From Alphaproteobacteria bacterium (GTDB lineage: Bacteria > Pseudomonadota > Alphaproteobacteria > Caulobacterales > Maricaulaceae), in contig WGNG01000005.1 of the NCBI GenBank assembly GCA_016124675.1, positions 1 to 64,000 of the forward strand: a stretch of 64,000 nucleotides of DNA. Reading direction: 5' to 3'. Shown here piece after piece: positions 16,760 through 26,213 of the stretch; the first letter of the stretch is position 1, and each line of letters opens with the position of its first letter. The notes under the pieces were generated by a model, which saw nothing but the letters and a program-made list of their open reading frames with translations, had not been told where the DNA came from and ran no database searches. Position numbers and translations under genes: made by a program.

Positions 16760-17014
16760 TCACTACCTCTGATGGCTTTGCTTGCCAGCGATGACATGAG
16801 CGCCAGCGGGCAAGACCCCCCTTGTCGACGCGAGACTGCCACGGCTTCGCGGCGAAAAACAGACCTTCTTGCGCCCCTCCCCGCCACACCGCAGTCAGGC
16901 CGGTCACGGGCGGCGCTCGACGCGGGGCCGCGTGTGCGCTATTGGCGAAGGCGCGAAGGCAGGCCGGGCGGCGAAGACCGCTGGAGCCTTGAAATAACAG
17001 GCAGGGAGCAGGCA

Positions 17015-17848
17015 ATGGCTGAAGGCGAATTTCCGGCGGGCGCACTGATGAAGGGCAAGCGCGGGCTTGTCATGGGCGTGGCGAACAAGAACTCGATCGC
17101 CTGGGGGATCGCCCGCCAGCTACATGCGCAGGGCGCCGAGCTCGCCTTCTCCTACCAGGACGAGGCGCTGGAAAAGCGCGTCCGCCCGCTGGTCGAATCA
17201 CTGGGTGGCGAGCCCTTCATGGTGACCGCCGACGTGTCGAACGACGCCTCCATGGATACATGTTTCGAGACTTTGAAGACAAAATGGGGACGGCTCGACT
17301 TCCTGGTTCACGCCATCGCGTTCGCCGGCAAGGACGAGCTGCAGGGCTCCTTCACCCACAACACCACCCGCGAGGGCTTCAAGCGGGCGATGGACATCTC
17401 CGCCTTCTCCTTCGTTGACGCCGCCCGGCGCGCCAGCGCGCTCATGCCGTCCCGCGAAGAGGGCGGCGGCGCCATGGTGACGCTCACCTATCTGGGCGCC
17501 GAGCGTGTGGTGCCCAATTACAATGTGATGGGCGTGGCCAAGGCCGCGCTGGAGGCCTCCACCCGCTATATCGCGCGCGATCTGGGCCCGGCCGGCATCC
17601 GCGTCAACGCCATCTCCGCCGGACCCATGCGCACCCTCGCCATGGCCGGCATCAGCGGCGGACGCCAGCTGATGAAGACCGGCAAGGACTGGTCGCTCCT
17701 GAAAGAAGACACCACGATGGAAGGCGTCGCGGGCGCGGCGCTCTACCTCCTGTCCGATCTTGGCAAATCATGCACGGGCGAGGTTCTGCACGTGGACGCG
17801 GGCTTCCATGTCGTCGGCGTGCCCGACGCGGGGGACGGGGAGGAGTAA
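17015..17848 (+). CDS. fabI: enoyl-[acyl-carrier-protein] reductase (NADH)
   Basis: A 277-residue short-chain dehydrogenase that performs the last reduction of each type II fatty-acid elongation cycle. FabI hallmarks are the divergent nucleotide loop GVANKNSIAWGIA (about 21-33), the catalytic Y-x6-K in NYNVMGVAK (about 168-176) and the AGPMRTLA substrate-loop region (about 205-212). FabI is the target of triclosan-type inhibitors. The ATG at 17015 gives the usual length; the open frame reaches much further upstream only because it is the antisense of the desaturase gene. Confidence 0.96.
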   Translation: MAEGEFPAGALMKGKRGLVMGVANKNSIAWGIARQLHAQGAELAFSYQDEALEKRVRPLVESLGGEPFMVTADVSNDASMDTCFETLKTKWGRLDFLVHAIAFAGKDELQGSFTHNTTREGFKRAMDISAFSFVDAARRASALMPSREEGGGAMVTLTYLGAERVVPNYNVMGVAKAALEASTRYIARDLGPAGIRVNAISAGPMRTLAMAGISGGRQLMKTGKDWSLLKEDTTMEGVAGAALYLLSDLGKSCTGEVLHVDAGFHVVGVPDAGDGEE

Positions 17849-17855
17849 GCCTCCC

Positions 17856-18362
17856 TCACCCCACCGGCTGGCGCGGCTGGAAGGTGGCCAGGCAGGCATC
17901 GGCCAGGCGCCACTGGCCGTTTTCCATCACGAAGCGGCAGGCGGCGTGGTCGCGGCCCGGCTCGCCGGTCTGCAGGCCCGTCATGCCCGGGTTCTGCAGC
18001 GCGTCGAAACGCCCGGCGGGGAACACATAGGTCAGGCGCGACGTCTCGGTCGCCGGCTCATCAATCAGGCACAAGGGCGGGCGCATCAGCACGGTGCGCA
18101 CCGAGCGGTCATTCATGCGCGCGCCAAAGACCTGGGCGAACACCGCCGGGTCGTCCTCGCGCAGGCGGCGGGCGGTTTCGGCGCCGTCAGCGGCCAGCAT
18201 TCCCGCCAGCCGGTTCTGGTCATGGGTCACGATGGCCGCAAAGGCGGCCCGCTCGGACGCGTCCGCGTCCCGGCAGGAGAGAGACGGCGTCGTCGTGGCG
18301 CAGGCGCTCGCCAGCGCGGCGGCGGCGAGGGCGGGTGCAAGGCGGCTCAGTCGGGCGGTCAT
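17856..18362 (-). CDS. hypothetical lipoprotein
   Basis: 168 residues with a signal peptide and a lipobox-like end (LASAC, Cys at about 21), so probably an outer- or inner-membrane-anchored periplasmic protein. The remainder has no motif I can name; it contains four further cysteines and a C-terminal CRFVMENGQWRLADACLATF region that resembles small SH3/NTF2-like lipoproteins only loosely. It is convergent with fabI (stop codons 7 bases apart) and transcribed in the same direction as, but about 100 bases downstream of, the cytochrome gene. Confidence 0.7.
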   Translation of the reverse strand: MTARLSRLAPALAAAALASACATTTPSLSCRDADASERAAFAAIVTHDQNRLAGMLAADGAETARRLREDDPAVFAQVFGARMNDRSVRTVLMRPPLCLIDEPATETSRLTYVFPAGRFDALQNPGMTGLQTGEPGRDHAACRFVMENGQWRLADACLATFQPRQPVG

Positions 18363-18463
18363 GACAACGTCTCCGGCACAGTGTCAGCCGCGCGGTGCGG
18401 CAGGCTTTTCGCCGGGGAGAATGCACGCCCGCGCCCGCTTCGCCAAGCCGTCAGACGCGCAAT

Positions 18464-19618
18464 TCACCCGCATCCGCCGCTCATTTCGCTGATCCAGGCG
18501 GTGATCAGCGCCGCGCTCTCGTGATGGGTCACCGAGCGGCCAAGCTCGGGCATCATGTCGCTCAGGCGTTCGGTCTCCAGGCGATGGACAAAGATCGATT
18601 GCTCCGGCGCGCCCGGCACGATGGAAAAGGGCCGCCCGCCCGTGCCCGTCCCTGCTGCGATGGGCGGCTTGCACCGGCCCAGATGCGGCCCGTCCGGCTC
18701 CCAGGGCTCCAGATACAGGCCCGATGTGCGCGCCGGTCCGGTGCGCGAGTGGCAGTGGGCGCAGTTGATGTCTAGCCAGGCGCGTGACGCCGCGTCCAGC
18801 GCGGCGCCCGAAAGGGTGACATCGCCCTCCCAGACCGCCGCGCGCGGCGCCAGCTCCGGCTCCGGCGCGCCGGCCAGCAGCCCGGCCTGCACCCAGCGGG
18901 CCAGCTGGTTCCCGGGCCCGTCCGCATAGGCGAATGGCCCGTTGAGATGGCGCGCGCGCGGACCGATCGGGCTCAGCGCCCCGTCGCGTGCGTCCAGAAC
19001 ATGGCAGGCCGCGCACTGGTTCACGTCCGGCACGGCGTAGGTGAAGTCCTGAGCCGCTCTCGCCGCGCTGATCAGGGTGAGCTCCACAAACGCGCCCGTG
19101 CGCTGGAGCGAGGCAGCGCGCTGCGCGTCGTCCCACACATAGGGCAGGGCTTCCCAACCGGCTTCGCGGCGCACCAGGACACGGGTCTCGATCAGCCGGA
19201 CGCCGGCGAGATCGAGCTGCGTGCCGTCGAAATGATCCTGCAGCCGTCCTGCCGCCGAGACCTGATCAAAACCGCCGTCCGCCAGCGGATAGAAGAAGGT
19301 CTTGGTGATCACCGTGCCGACGGGAAAGTCGAAGACGCCGGTCTCGTGATACACGGCCGGTCCGGCCCCGTCCGGAATCCAGACCGTGCGCAGTTTCAGC
19401 GCATAGTCGGAGAACAGCGCCGTGTTGAGGTCATAGGCGGTGACGCCCTCGCCCAGCACCAGCGCATCGCCGCGCACGGCCACCTGACCCCAGGCCTCCA
19501 GCGCCGCAGGGCGGCCTTCGGCGATGAAGGCCGGCTGCGGTGCGGGCGCAACGGCCTCAGGCGCGTCCGCACAGGCAGCGGCGGCGAGGGCCAGGCCTGC
19601 GGCGAGGATCAGCCTCAA
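18464..19618 (-). CDS. di-haem c-type cytochrome, SO2930 family, lipoprotein
   Basis: 384 residues with a lipoprotein-type signal (LALAAAACAD, Cys at about 16). Two haem-binding CxxCH motifs are present: CAACH (about 205) and CAHCH (about 290), each with downstream methionines that could serve as axial ligands. The family pairs with a parallel-beta-helix protein in Shewanella and others, as it does here. The start is a TTG at 19618 with GGAGG upstream, only 2 bases after the beta-helix stop codon, so the two are translationally coupled. The electron donor and acceptor are unknown. Confidence 0.85.
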   Translation of the reverse strand: MRLILAAGLALAAAACADAPEAVAPAPQPAFIAEGRPAALEAWGQVAVRGDALVLGEGVTAYDLNTALFSDYALKLRTVWIPDGAGPAVYHETGVFDFPVGTVITKTFFYPLADGGFDQVSAAGRLQDHFDGTQLDLAGVRLIETRVLVRREAGWEALPYVWDDAQRAASLQRTGAFVELTLISAARAAQDFTYAVPDVNQCAACHVLDARDGALSPIGPRARHLNGPFAYADGPGNQLARWVQAGLLAGAPEPELAPRAAVWEGDVTLSGAALDAASRAWLDINCAHCHSRTGPARTSGLYLEPWEPDGPHLGRCKPPIAAGTGTGGRPFSIVPGAPEQSIFVHRLETERLSDMMPELGRSVTHHESAALITAWISEMSGGCG

Positions 19619-19620
19619 GG

Positions 19621-20859
19621 CTAGCCCTCCAGCGTGACGGCGGGCAGGGGCTCATGGGCGCAGTCGAACGCCTGGCGATCCACCTGCGGGTTGGCGTAGC
19701 CATTGGGTCCGTCGGCGTTCAGCACCTCGGCGTCGGTGACGCAGATGCGCAGGGCGTCCGGCAGCGCGCCGTCCACCAGCCGGCCGCCGCTGCGGACATA
19801 TCCGTCCCACAGGACCGGCGGGATGCGTCCGGTGGGGCCGAACTTCATGATGCGCAGGGCCTGGAGCTCCATGGAATCGGGGTTGTTGCCGCCGCCTTCA
19901 TAGCTGTTGGAGTGGACATGGATGCCTTCGGGATAGGGATCGAACTGCGCGTTCACGCCCAGATCGGAAAAGCCCGAGGAGTGACCGGACGAGATAATGA
20001 CGTGGGCGGTGCGGTTGTCGCGCAGCCGGTTGCTGAAAATCTCAACATCGTCATTGGCGTTGATCAGGATGCCGGTGCCTGCAGGGACCTTGGCCACCGG
20101 CGTGCCGGCCTGGCCGAAATTGGCGGTGTTGTTGTCGTTCACGTCATTGTCGAACACGCGTGTGCCCGCGCCCGGGCGCGGCAGGTTGGGCATGTTGAAC
20201 ACCAGAATGCCGCCTGTATTGTTCACCGCCACATTGCCGTAAACGTCGGCATTGTTGGAGTTCTCGATCTCGATGCCCGCCACATTGTACTCGGCGCGGT
20301 TATTGCGCACGATGATATTGTCGGACTGGCCGACATAGATGCCGGCGTCCGACGCGGCGATGGCCACCGAATCCTCGATCAGCACATTGCGCGACAGCAC
20401 CGGGTAGAGCCCGTAAGCGCCGTTCTGGGTGGACGGTCCGCGCGTCCATTCCACCCGCACGCCGCGTATGGTCACGCCATCGCCGCCCGTGATCTTGATC
20501 GCGTCGCCGGCTGTATCCTCCACAGCCAGATTCTCGATGGTGAAGTTGTCAGAGTTGGAGACCAGCAGACCTTCCGCGCCCTGGCGCTGGCCGGCGAAGG
20601 ACAGGATGGTCTCATCCATACCGGCGCCGCGGATCGTCACGCCGCTGACACCGCTCAGGGACAGGCCCCGGTCGAAGGCGAAGCGGCCGGCGGGAATCTC
20701 GATCACGTCGCCGGGCTGGGCGTCCAGCAGCGCCTCGTGCAAGACGCTTTGATAGGCGGTGTCGAAATCGCTGGTGTCGCGTGCCTCCGGCTCGCCGCCG
20801 CAGGCCGTCAGGATCAAGGCGCCGCCGAGCGCGCCGATCAGTCGTGACAGGTTCATCAT
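19621..20859 (-). CDS. parallel beta-helix repeat lipoprotein
   Basis: 412 residues with a lipobox (LILTAC, Cys at about 20) after the signal peptide. From about residue 60 to 330 it shows the periodic V/I-N-N-x-aliphatic pattern of right-handed beta-helix (NosD/pectate-lyase-like) coils, for example NSDNFTIENLAVEDTAGDAI. Asn/Asp ladders suggest a carbohydrate- or metal-binding surface. It is the first gene of a two-gene operon with the SO2930-type cytochrome, and these two families co-occur widely. GGGAGAG lies before the doubled ATG. It may act on or bind a polysaccharide; no catalytic residues could be assigned. Confidence 0.85.
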   Translation of the reverse strand: MMNLSRLIGALGGALILTACGGEPEARDTSDFDTAYQSVLHEALLDAQPGDVIEIPAGRFAFDRGLSLSGVSGVTIRGAGMDETILSFAGQRQGAEGLLVSNSDNFTIENLAVEDTAGDAIKITGGDGVTIRGVRVEWTRGPSTQNGAYGLYPVLSRNVLIEDSVAIAASDAGIYVGQSDNIIVRNNRAEYNVAGIEIENSNNADVYGNVAVNNTGGILVFNMPNLPRPGAGTRVFDNDVNDNNTANFGQAGTPVAKVPAGTGILINANDDVEIFSNRLRDNRTAHVIISSGHSSGFSDLGVNAQFDPYPEGIHVHSNSYEGGGNNPDSMELQALRIMKFGPTGRIPPVLWDGYVRSGGRLVDGALPDALRICVTDAEVLNADGPNGYANPQVDRQAFDCAHEPLPAVTLEG

Positions 20860-20975
20860 GGTCTCTCCCCTGACCGGCGGCGCGTCTCGTGGCGCGCGTC
20901 TCGTGCCGGAACAAGAGGGAAGGTAGCCGGGCGCGGCGGGGTCTGTCGAGCAAGATGAACGCTGTTCACGCCCAC

Positions 20976-21015
20976 GAAAAACGCCGCGCTCCCGCGGACC
21001 AGGGAGCACGGCGTT
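20976..21015 (-). terminator. Rho-independent terminator of rpsU
   Basis: On the minus strand a 14-base-pair stem with one mismatch (21002-21015 with 20980-20993, 8-base loop) is followed by TTTTTCGT. It starts about 40 bases after the rpsU stop codon. Confidence 0.85.
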
Positions 21016-21053
21016 CATTGTCGTGCAGCAGCGTCGTGCGGGCGAACGGCGCG

Positions 21054-21290
21054 CTAGCGCCGGGCGACCACTTTCGGCTTGGGCAGCAAGCCTTCGCGCT
21101 GGGCGCGCTTGCGGGCCAGCTTGCGGGCCCGGCGGATCGCCTCGGCCTTCTGGCGCGCTTTTTTCTCGGAGGGCTTTTCGTAATGGTTACGGCGCTTCAT
21201 TTCACGGAAGGTACCCTCCCGCTGCATTTTCTTTTTCAACGCCTTGAGCGCTTGCTCGACGTTGTTATCGCGCACAACAATCTGAACGAT
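21054..21290 (-). CDS. rpsU: ribosomal protein S21, apparently with an AUC start codon
   Basis: The coding sequence matches small-subunit protein S21 throughout: [20 protein letters not shown], then [20 protein letters not shown] and an Arg/Lys-rich C-terminus. S21 normally begins (M)VQI. Here the codon before GTT-CAG-ATT is ATC, and a good ribosome binding site (GGGAGAG) sits 6 bases upstream of it, exactly where a start is expected. No ATG, GTG or TTG is nearby in frame; the nearest is a TTG at 21359, which would add 23 foreign-looking residues and has no ribosome binding site. The options are a true AUC start or a single-base sequence error (ATG to ATC). The gene identity is certain; the start is not. 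Confidence 0.9.
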   Translation of the reverse strand: MVQIVVRDNNVEQALKALKKKMQREGTFREMKRRNHYEKPSEKKARQKAEAIRRARKLARKRAQREGLLPKPKVVARR

Positions 21291-21516
21291 GGTCCGCTCT
21301 CCCTGGTGTGTTCCGTGCAGGACGCCGGGCGCCTGCGATCTGTTGACGTTAGCTGGCAACGCAAAACGCGCCGGGCCGAAGGGATTGGCCCCCCGGCGGC
21401 GCGGCGGCGCTTCCAGCAGAGGCGGGCGGTATACCGGAGGCGCATGCGTCTGTCCAGCGGCGCGGCGCGGCGAAACGCCCCGTGACGCAGGCGCGTGTGC
21501 GGCTTATGTTGGGTGC

Positions 21517-22179
21517 ATGACCGAGACCGCAACGCCCCGCGCCGACGCCGCCCGCCACGCCCTCCTGGAGGCGGCGCTCATGCATGCCGCCTTTGACGGC
21601 TGGACGGCGGCCACCCTCAAAGCCGCCGCCGCTGATGCGGGCCTCAGCGCGGGCGAGGCTGCGCTGTATTGCCCGGGCGGGGTGCTGGATCTGATCGAAA
21701 CCTGGTCGCGGCGCAGCGATTCCATCGCCGCCGAGGCCATCGCCGCAGACCCCGCAAAGCGCGTGCGTGAGCGGGTGACCAATGGTGTGATGTTCCGCCT
21801 CGACGCGATGGCCGGTCACGAAGACGCCGCGCGGCGCGCCCGCGCGCGGCTGTTCCTGCCGGACGGGCTTGATCGCGGCGCGCGCCTGGTCTGGGCGAGT
21901 GCGGACGCCATCTGGCGCGCGCTGGGCGATCCCAGCACGGACATCAATTTCTACACCAAGCGGGCGACGCTGTCAGGCGTGCTCGCCACCACGCAGGCCA
22001 TCTGGCTTGAAGACAACGATGCGGACAAGGCGCGCACCCGGGCCTTCCTCGACCGGCGCATTGACGGCGTGATGCAGTTTGAAAAGGTCAAGGCGCGCTG
22101 GCGCGAGGCGCAGGCGAACCTGCCCGATCTCGCCGCACTGGCCGGACGCATGCGCTATGGCGGGGGCGGGGGCCGGTAG
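21517..22179 (+). CDS. COQ9-family ubiquinone biosynthesis protein
   Basis: 220 residues. The N-terminal part (about 10-60) looks like a TetR-type helical bundle (HALLEAALMHAAFDGWTAATLKAAAADAGLS), and the C-terminal part holds the COQ9 domain with STDINFYTKRATLSGVL (about 145-161) and the conserved WLEDNDADKARTRAFLDRRID (about 167-187). In eukaryotes COQ9 binds lipids and assists the COQ7 hydroxylase; alphaproteobacterial homologues are thought to do the same. It precedes mutL convergently. ubiD, another ubiquinone gene, lies about 9 kb away. No strong ribosome binding site precedes the ATG. Confidence 0.85.
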   Translation: MTETATPRADAARHALLEAALMHAAFDGWTAATLKAAAADAGLSAGEAALYCPGGVLDLIETWSRRSDSIAAEAIAADPAKRVRERVTNGVMFRLDAMAGHEDAARRARARLFLPDGLDRGARLVWASADAIWRALGDPSTDINFYTKRATLSGVLATTQAIWLEDNDADKARTRAFLDRRIDGVMQFEKVKARWREAQANLPDLAALAGRMRYGGGGGR

Positions 22180-22297
22180 AGCCGCGGATCGCGGCGGCAG
22201 ACGGGCCGGGCGGAGCCGTCGTCGAATTCTCCTGCCGCCTGCGCCCGCCTCCGGTCCGGCGCGGGCGCGACCCTGCCGATCGCTGCAACGCCCAACA

Positions 22298-24148
22298 TCA
22301 CCGCCGCCCGAACAGGCGCTCGATATCGGCCAGCTTCAGCTCCACATAGGTGGGCCGGCCATGATTGCACTGGCCCGAATGGGGGGTGGCCTCCATCTCC
22401 CGCAGGAGCGCGTTCATCTCCTCCACCCCCAGCTTGCGCCCCGCGCGCACCGAGCCGTGGCAGGCCATGGTTGAGACCACCTCCTCCAGCTTTTCCTTCA
22501 GCGCCAGCGCCTCGTCATATTCGGCCAGCTCATCGGCCAGATCGCGGATCAGGCCCTGCACATTGAGGCGTTTGAGAAGCGCGGGCGTCTCGCGCACGGC
22601 GATGGCGCCCGCGCCGAAGGGCTCCACCACCAGCCCCAGCTCGGCGAGCTCGTCTGCCCGCTCCAGCACGCGGCGCGCCTCGGCCTCGTCCAGCTCGACG
22701 ATTTCTGGGACCAGCAGGCTCTGGCGCGCCACGCCGGTCTCGGCCAGCTGGCGCTTCATGCGCTCATAGACCAGGCGCTCATGGGCGGCGTGCTGATCCA
22801 CGATCACCAGCCCGTCAGATGTCTCGGCGATCACATAGGTGGTGTGAACCTGCGCGCGCGCCGCGCCCAGCGGCCAGCCGGTCTCGTCCGGCGCTGCCGA
22901 TGCGCCGTCGAAGGCGGGACGCGCGCTTTCGCCCATGCCAGGTCCGGCAGGATGAGGGCCGGGGTCAAACGGCGCTTGGGCATTGTCCGCCAGCGACGCC
23001 TCCCAGGCCGGCGAGGGGCGGTTGGCCCAGCCTGAGCGTCCCAGCGGCAGGGACGGCGCAGGCGCGCCTTCGGGCCGGGCGCGGCCCAGCGCGAAGCCGG
23101 CCACGGTGGTGGAGGCGCGATGGCCAGCACCGGCCAGCGCGTGGCGCAGCGCGCCCACGATCAGGCCGCGCACCAGTCCGGCATCGCGAAACCGCACCTC
23201 GGCCTTGGCCGGGTGCACGTTCACGTCCACCTGGTCTGCCGGAACCTCCACATACAGCGCCACCACCGGGTGGCGGTCGCGGGCCAGGAAGTCCTGATAG
23301 GCGCCGCGCACCGCGCCGACGATCAGCCGGTCCTTCACCGGCCGGCCATTGACGAACAAGTGCTGGTGCTGGTTCGTGCCGCGATTATAGGTGGGCAGGG
23401 ACGCAAAGCCGGTCAGCCGTACGCCCTCGCGGGTCTGATCGAGCGCCAGCGCATTCTCTCCAAAGTCATCGCCCAGTACCGCTGACAGGCGCGCCCGGCG
23501 GGCCTGCGCCGGATCGTCATGGGTCTCGGCCGGGACGGACAGGCGCGCGCGCCCGTCGGCATGGACGGAAAACGCCACGTCGGGCCGCGCCAGCGCCAGA
23601 CGCTTGATCATGTCGATGACCGCGCTGGTTTCGGCGCGCTCGCTCTTGAGGAATTTCAGCCGGGCCGGCGTGGCGTAGAACAGGTCGCGCACGCTGACGC
23701 GCGTGCCGCTCCCGCCCAGCGGCGCTGCGGGCCTGACCGCGCCGACCCGCCCGCCTTCCACGTGAAGCTCGTACGCCTCGCCCGCGCCGCGCGCCTGGCT
23801 GACGATCGAAAGGCGCGCCACCGAACCGATGGAGGGCAGGGCCTCGCCGCGAAAGCCCATGGAATGGATGTTCAGAAGATCGTCCGCCCCGTCCGCGCCC
23901 ACGGGCAGCTTGGACGTGGCGTGCCGCTCGATGGCGACGGCCAGCATGTCCGCGCCCATGCCCTCGCCGTCATCCTCGACCAGGATGAGGCTCAGGCCCC
24001 CCGCCTCGATGCGCACGCCGATGCGCCGCGCGCCGGCGTCCAGCGCGTTCTCCGCCAGCTCCTTGACGGCCGACGCCGGGCGCTCGACGACCTCGCCTGC
24101 AGCGATCCGGTTGACGGTTTCAGGCGACAGGCGGCGGATGCGGGTCAT
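22298..24148 (-). CDS. mutL: DNA mismatch repair protein MutL
   Basis: A 616-residue mismatch-repair ATPase. The N-terminal GHKL domain carries ENALDAGA (about 36-43), DDGEGM (about 58-63), FRGEALPSI (about 93-101) and [21 protein letters not shown] (about 141-160). A variable Pro/Ala linker spans about 345-430. The C-terminal dimerisation domain contains [12 protein letters not shown] (about 451-462), the metal-binding endonuclease motif DQHA-x2-E-x4-E that enterobacterial MutL lacks, and also ACHGS and QCNHGRPT. So this MutL is expected to nick DNA itself, in keeping with alphaproteobacteria that have no MutH. The start at 24148 gives [10 protein letters not shown], the standard beginning. 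Confidence 0.96.
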   Translation of the reverse strand: MTRIRRLSPETVNRIAAGEVVERPASAVKELAENALDAGARRIGVRIEAGGLSLILVEDDGEGMGADMLAVAIERHATSKLPVGADGADDLLNIHSMGFRGEALPSIGSVARLSIVSQARGAGEAYELHVEGGRVGAVRPAAPLGGSGTRVSVRDLFYATPARLKFLKSERAETSAVIDMIKRLALARPDVAFSVHADGRARLSVPAETHDDPAQARRARLSAVLGDDFGENALALDQTREGVRLTGFASLPTYNRGTNQHQHLFVNGRPVKDRLIVGAVRGAYQDFLARDRHPVVALYVEVPADQVDVNVHPAKAEVRFRDAGLVRGLIVGALRHALAGAGHRASTTVAGFALGRARPEGAPAPSLPLGRSGWANRPSPAWEASLADNAQAPFDPGPHPAGPGMGESARPAFDGASAAPDETGWPLGAARAQVHTTYVIAETSDGLVIVDQHAAHERLVYERMKRQLAETGVARQSLLVPEIVELDEAEARRVLERADELAELGLVVEPFGAGAIAVRETPALLKRLNVQGLIRDLADELAEYDEALALKEKLEEVVSTMACHGSVRAGRKLGVEEMNALLREMEATPHSGQCNHGRPTYVELKLADIERLFGRR

Positions 24149-24253
24149 GGCGCAAAGCCTCGCGGGGGCGGGTGAGTCGGTCAAGGCGCCTGCACCGGCC
24201 CTTTCTCAGCGCGCGGCGCCCATGGTATGCACGCCCCCATGACCGGAGCGCGC

Positions 24254-24502
24254 ATGAACCAGTTTGAACAGGACTTTGCCGGCGAAGCCCATCTTGAATA
24301 TGGCGACGCCGATTTTCTCATCATGAAGCCCGGCGCGTATGTGATGTGCGCGGTGACGGGCGCGCGCATCGCGCTCAATGATCTGCGCTACTGGAGCGCG
24401 GAGCATCAGGAAGCCTATGCTGACGCCAACGCGGCCACTGCGCGCTGGCTGCAACTCAATGGCGGCCCCGCCGGGGCGCCTGAACCGGAGGCTGGATCAT
24501 GA
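24254..24502 (+). CDS. DUF2093 family protein
   Basis: 82 residues matching DUF2093, a small protein of unknown function found in alphaproteobacteria. Core features are EYGDADFLIMKPGAYVMCAV followed by TGARIALNDLRYWS and the hydrophilic EHQEAYADAN (residues about 12-62). The ATG at 24254 was chosen over those at 24227 and 24239 because GGAG lies 5 bases before it. Its stop overlaps the start of the M23 peptidase gene (ATGA), so the two are coupled. Confidence 0.85.
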   Translation: MNQFEQDFAGEAHLEYGDADFLIMKPGAYVMCAVTGARIALNDLRYWSAEHQEAYADANAATARWLQLNGGPAGAPEPEAGS

Positions 24503-25317
24503 TCGCTCTGCTCGCCCTGACGCTCGCGGCCGCCACCTTGCAGGCCGATGCGCCGATCACGTGCGCCGGCGAGCACCGCCAGGGCGCAATCCTGGTCTGC
24601 CGCACCGCGCCGGGCGCGCAGGTGACGCTGGGCGATCTGACCGAGCGCGCCGACGGCGAAGGCTGGATCGTCATGGGCCATCACCGCGACGCGCCCTCGC
24701 AAGCGGCTTTTCGCGTGCGCCATGAGGGCGGGGTGTGGGAAAGCCGCGTCGACGTGGCGGCGCGCGAGTACGAGATCCAGCGCATTGACGGCCTGCCGCC
24801 CGCCATGGTGACGCCGCCGCCCGATCCGGAATTTCAGGCGCGTCTGGCGCGCGAGAACCAGGCCAAGGGCGCTGCCTATGCCTCGCGCTGGGAGGGCCGC
24901 GGCTTCCTCGATGGCTTCGAGTGGCCGGTGACCGGGCGCATCACCGGCGTTTACGGCTCACAGCGCGTCCTCAATGGCGAACCGCGCCGGCCCCATTTCG
25001 GGCTGGACATCGCCGCGCCCGCCGGCACGCCCGTGCTGGCCCCGGCAGGCGGCGTGGTGACGCTGGCCGACCCCGACATGTACTGGGAAGGCGGGCTGGT
25101 CTTCATCGATCACGGCCAGGGCTTCACCGGCGTGTTCATGCATCTCGACAGCATTGATGTGGAAGTCGGCGACGTCGTGGAGCGCGGCCAGGTCATCGGC
25201 ACGGTGGGCGCCACAGGCCGCGTCACCGGTCCGCATCTCGACTGGCGTGTGCGCTGGCGTGACCGTCAGATCGACCCCGAAGCGCTGCTGGCGCTGGATG
25301 TGTCGGATTTGCGGTAG
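24499..25317 (+). CDS. secreted M23-family (LytM-type) peptidase
   Basis: 272 residues with a short hydrophobic N-terminus (about 1-16) that looks like a cleaved signal. The C-terminal LytM domain (about 135-265) has the zinc ligands in HFGLDIAAP (H-x3-D, about 168-176) and HLDW (about 246-249), and HLDSIDV supplies the intermediate histidine. Members with a complete set of ligands cleave peptidoglycan cross-bridges, so this is probably an active wall hydrolase in the periplasm. The N-terminal half may position the domain. Its last 52 bases overlap the end of the convergent acyltransferase gene. Confidence 0.88.
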   Translation: MIALLALTLAAATLQADAPITCAGEHRQGAILVCRTAPGAQVTLGDLTERADGEGWIVMGHHRDAPSQAAFRVRHEGGVWESRVDVAAREYEIQRIDGLPPAMVTPPPDPEFQARLARENQAKGAAYASRWEGRGFLDGFEWPVTGRITGVYGSQRVLNGEPRRPHFGLDIAAPAGTPVLAPAGGVVTLADPDMYWEGGLVFIDHGQGFTGVFMHLDSIDVEVGDVVERGQVIGTVGATGRVTGPHLDWRVRWRDRQIDPEALLALDVSDLR

Positions 25318-26204
25318 AGCGCCTTTTCAAACCGGCGGTGCACCCAGAACCATTGTGACGGGGTGGCGCGGATCCAGCCTTCAAACAGGGCGTTGATGCG
25401 CGTCACCGTCTCCAGTATCGCCGCGGCGTCTGATCCGCCCGGCCTTTCCAGGGGCTCGTAGACCGTGACCTTGAAGCGGGCGCGGTCCGTTCTGACCACG
25501 TTCATGGGAACGAGCGGGCAATCATAGCGCAGCGCCATGCGCGCGGGTCCGGCTGCGGTCATCGCCTCGCGTCCGAAGAAGGGCGCCGCGATGCCGTCAT
25601 TCATTTTCTGATCGTTCATCAGGGCGACCGAAGCGCCGCTCTTGAGCGCGGCCATCAGCTCTTTCGCGCCCGAGCCGCCCTTGGGCGCGAATATATTGAC
25701 CCCGTAGGCTCTTCGTTGCTGCACGATCGCTGTGTCTATGGCGGGGTTGTTTGCATGGCGATAGGTGATGCGGCAGTCTTTCAGGTAACGCACGATCGTC
25801 GCGGGCAGGACTTCCCAGTTGGCGAAATGCCCGCCGATCAGGACGGCCGAGCGACCCTGGCGTTCCAGCTCGCGCAGGATGTCCACGCCTTCAACCTTGA
25901 CCTGGTCGCTGTGCGCTGACAGGTCGAACCGGTGCATGTTGGGAAACTCGGCGAACGTGCGGCCCAGATTGTCCCACATGGCGTTCAGCAGCTGGTCCAG
26001 CTCCCGCTCATGAGCGTCGGGAAAGGCGATGCGCATATTCACCCGCGCCACATGCTGGACGGACGACAGCGGCCCCGCCTTGCGCAACAGGGAGGCCCCG
26101 AAATCGCTGGCGCGCTCGAGGCCCATGGCGCGGAACAGGCCCTGATAGGCATTCCAGCCGGCGGTTTCGGCCGCAAAGGCGATTTGTCTGGCAAAGGCGC
26201 TCAT
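25266..26204 (-). CDS. lipid A acyltransferase, LpxL/HtrB family
   Basis: 312 residues of the lysophospholipid/lipid A acyltransferase family that adds secondary acyl chains to Kdo-lipid A at the inner membrane. The catalytic H-x4-E/D motif is HFANWE (about 126-131, in IGGHFANWEVLPA), and the usual C-terminal PSQWFWVHRRF (about 283-293) is present. It sits 9 bases from lpxK in a run of lipid A and Kdo genes, supporting the role. Whether it acts at the 2' or 3' position cannot be read from the sequence. It overlaps the convergent M23 peptidase gene by 52 bases. Confidence 0.9.
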   Translation of the reverse strand: MSAFARQIAFAAETAGWNAYQGLFRAMGLERASDFGASLLRKAGPLSSVQHVARVNMRIAFPDAHERELDQLLNAMWDNLGRTFAEFPNMHRFDLSAHSDQVKVEGVDILRELERQGRSAVLIGGHFANWEVLPATIVRYLKDCRITYRHANNPAIDTAIVQQRRAYGVNIFAPKGGSGAKELMAALKSGASVALMNDQKMNDGIAAPFFGREAMTAAGPARMALRYDCPLVPMNVVRTDRARFKVTVYEPLERPGGSDAAAILETVTRINALFEGWIRATPSQWFWVHRRFEKALYRKSDTSSASSASGSI

Positions 26205-26213
26205 TGGCCCTAG

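Noticed and set aside
15971..17014. Possible N-terminal extension of fabI by about 350 residues
   Set aside because: The extension is the reverse strand of the desaturase gene; FabI of normal length starts at 17015.
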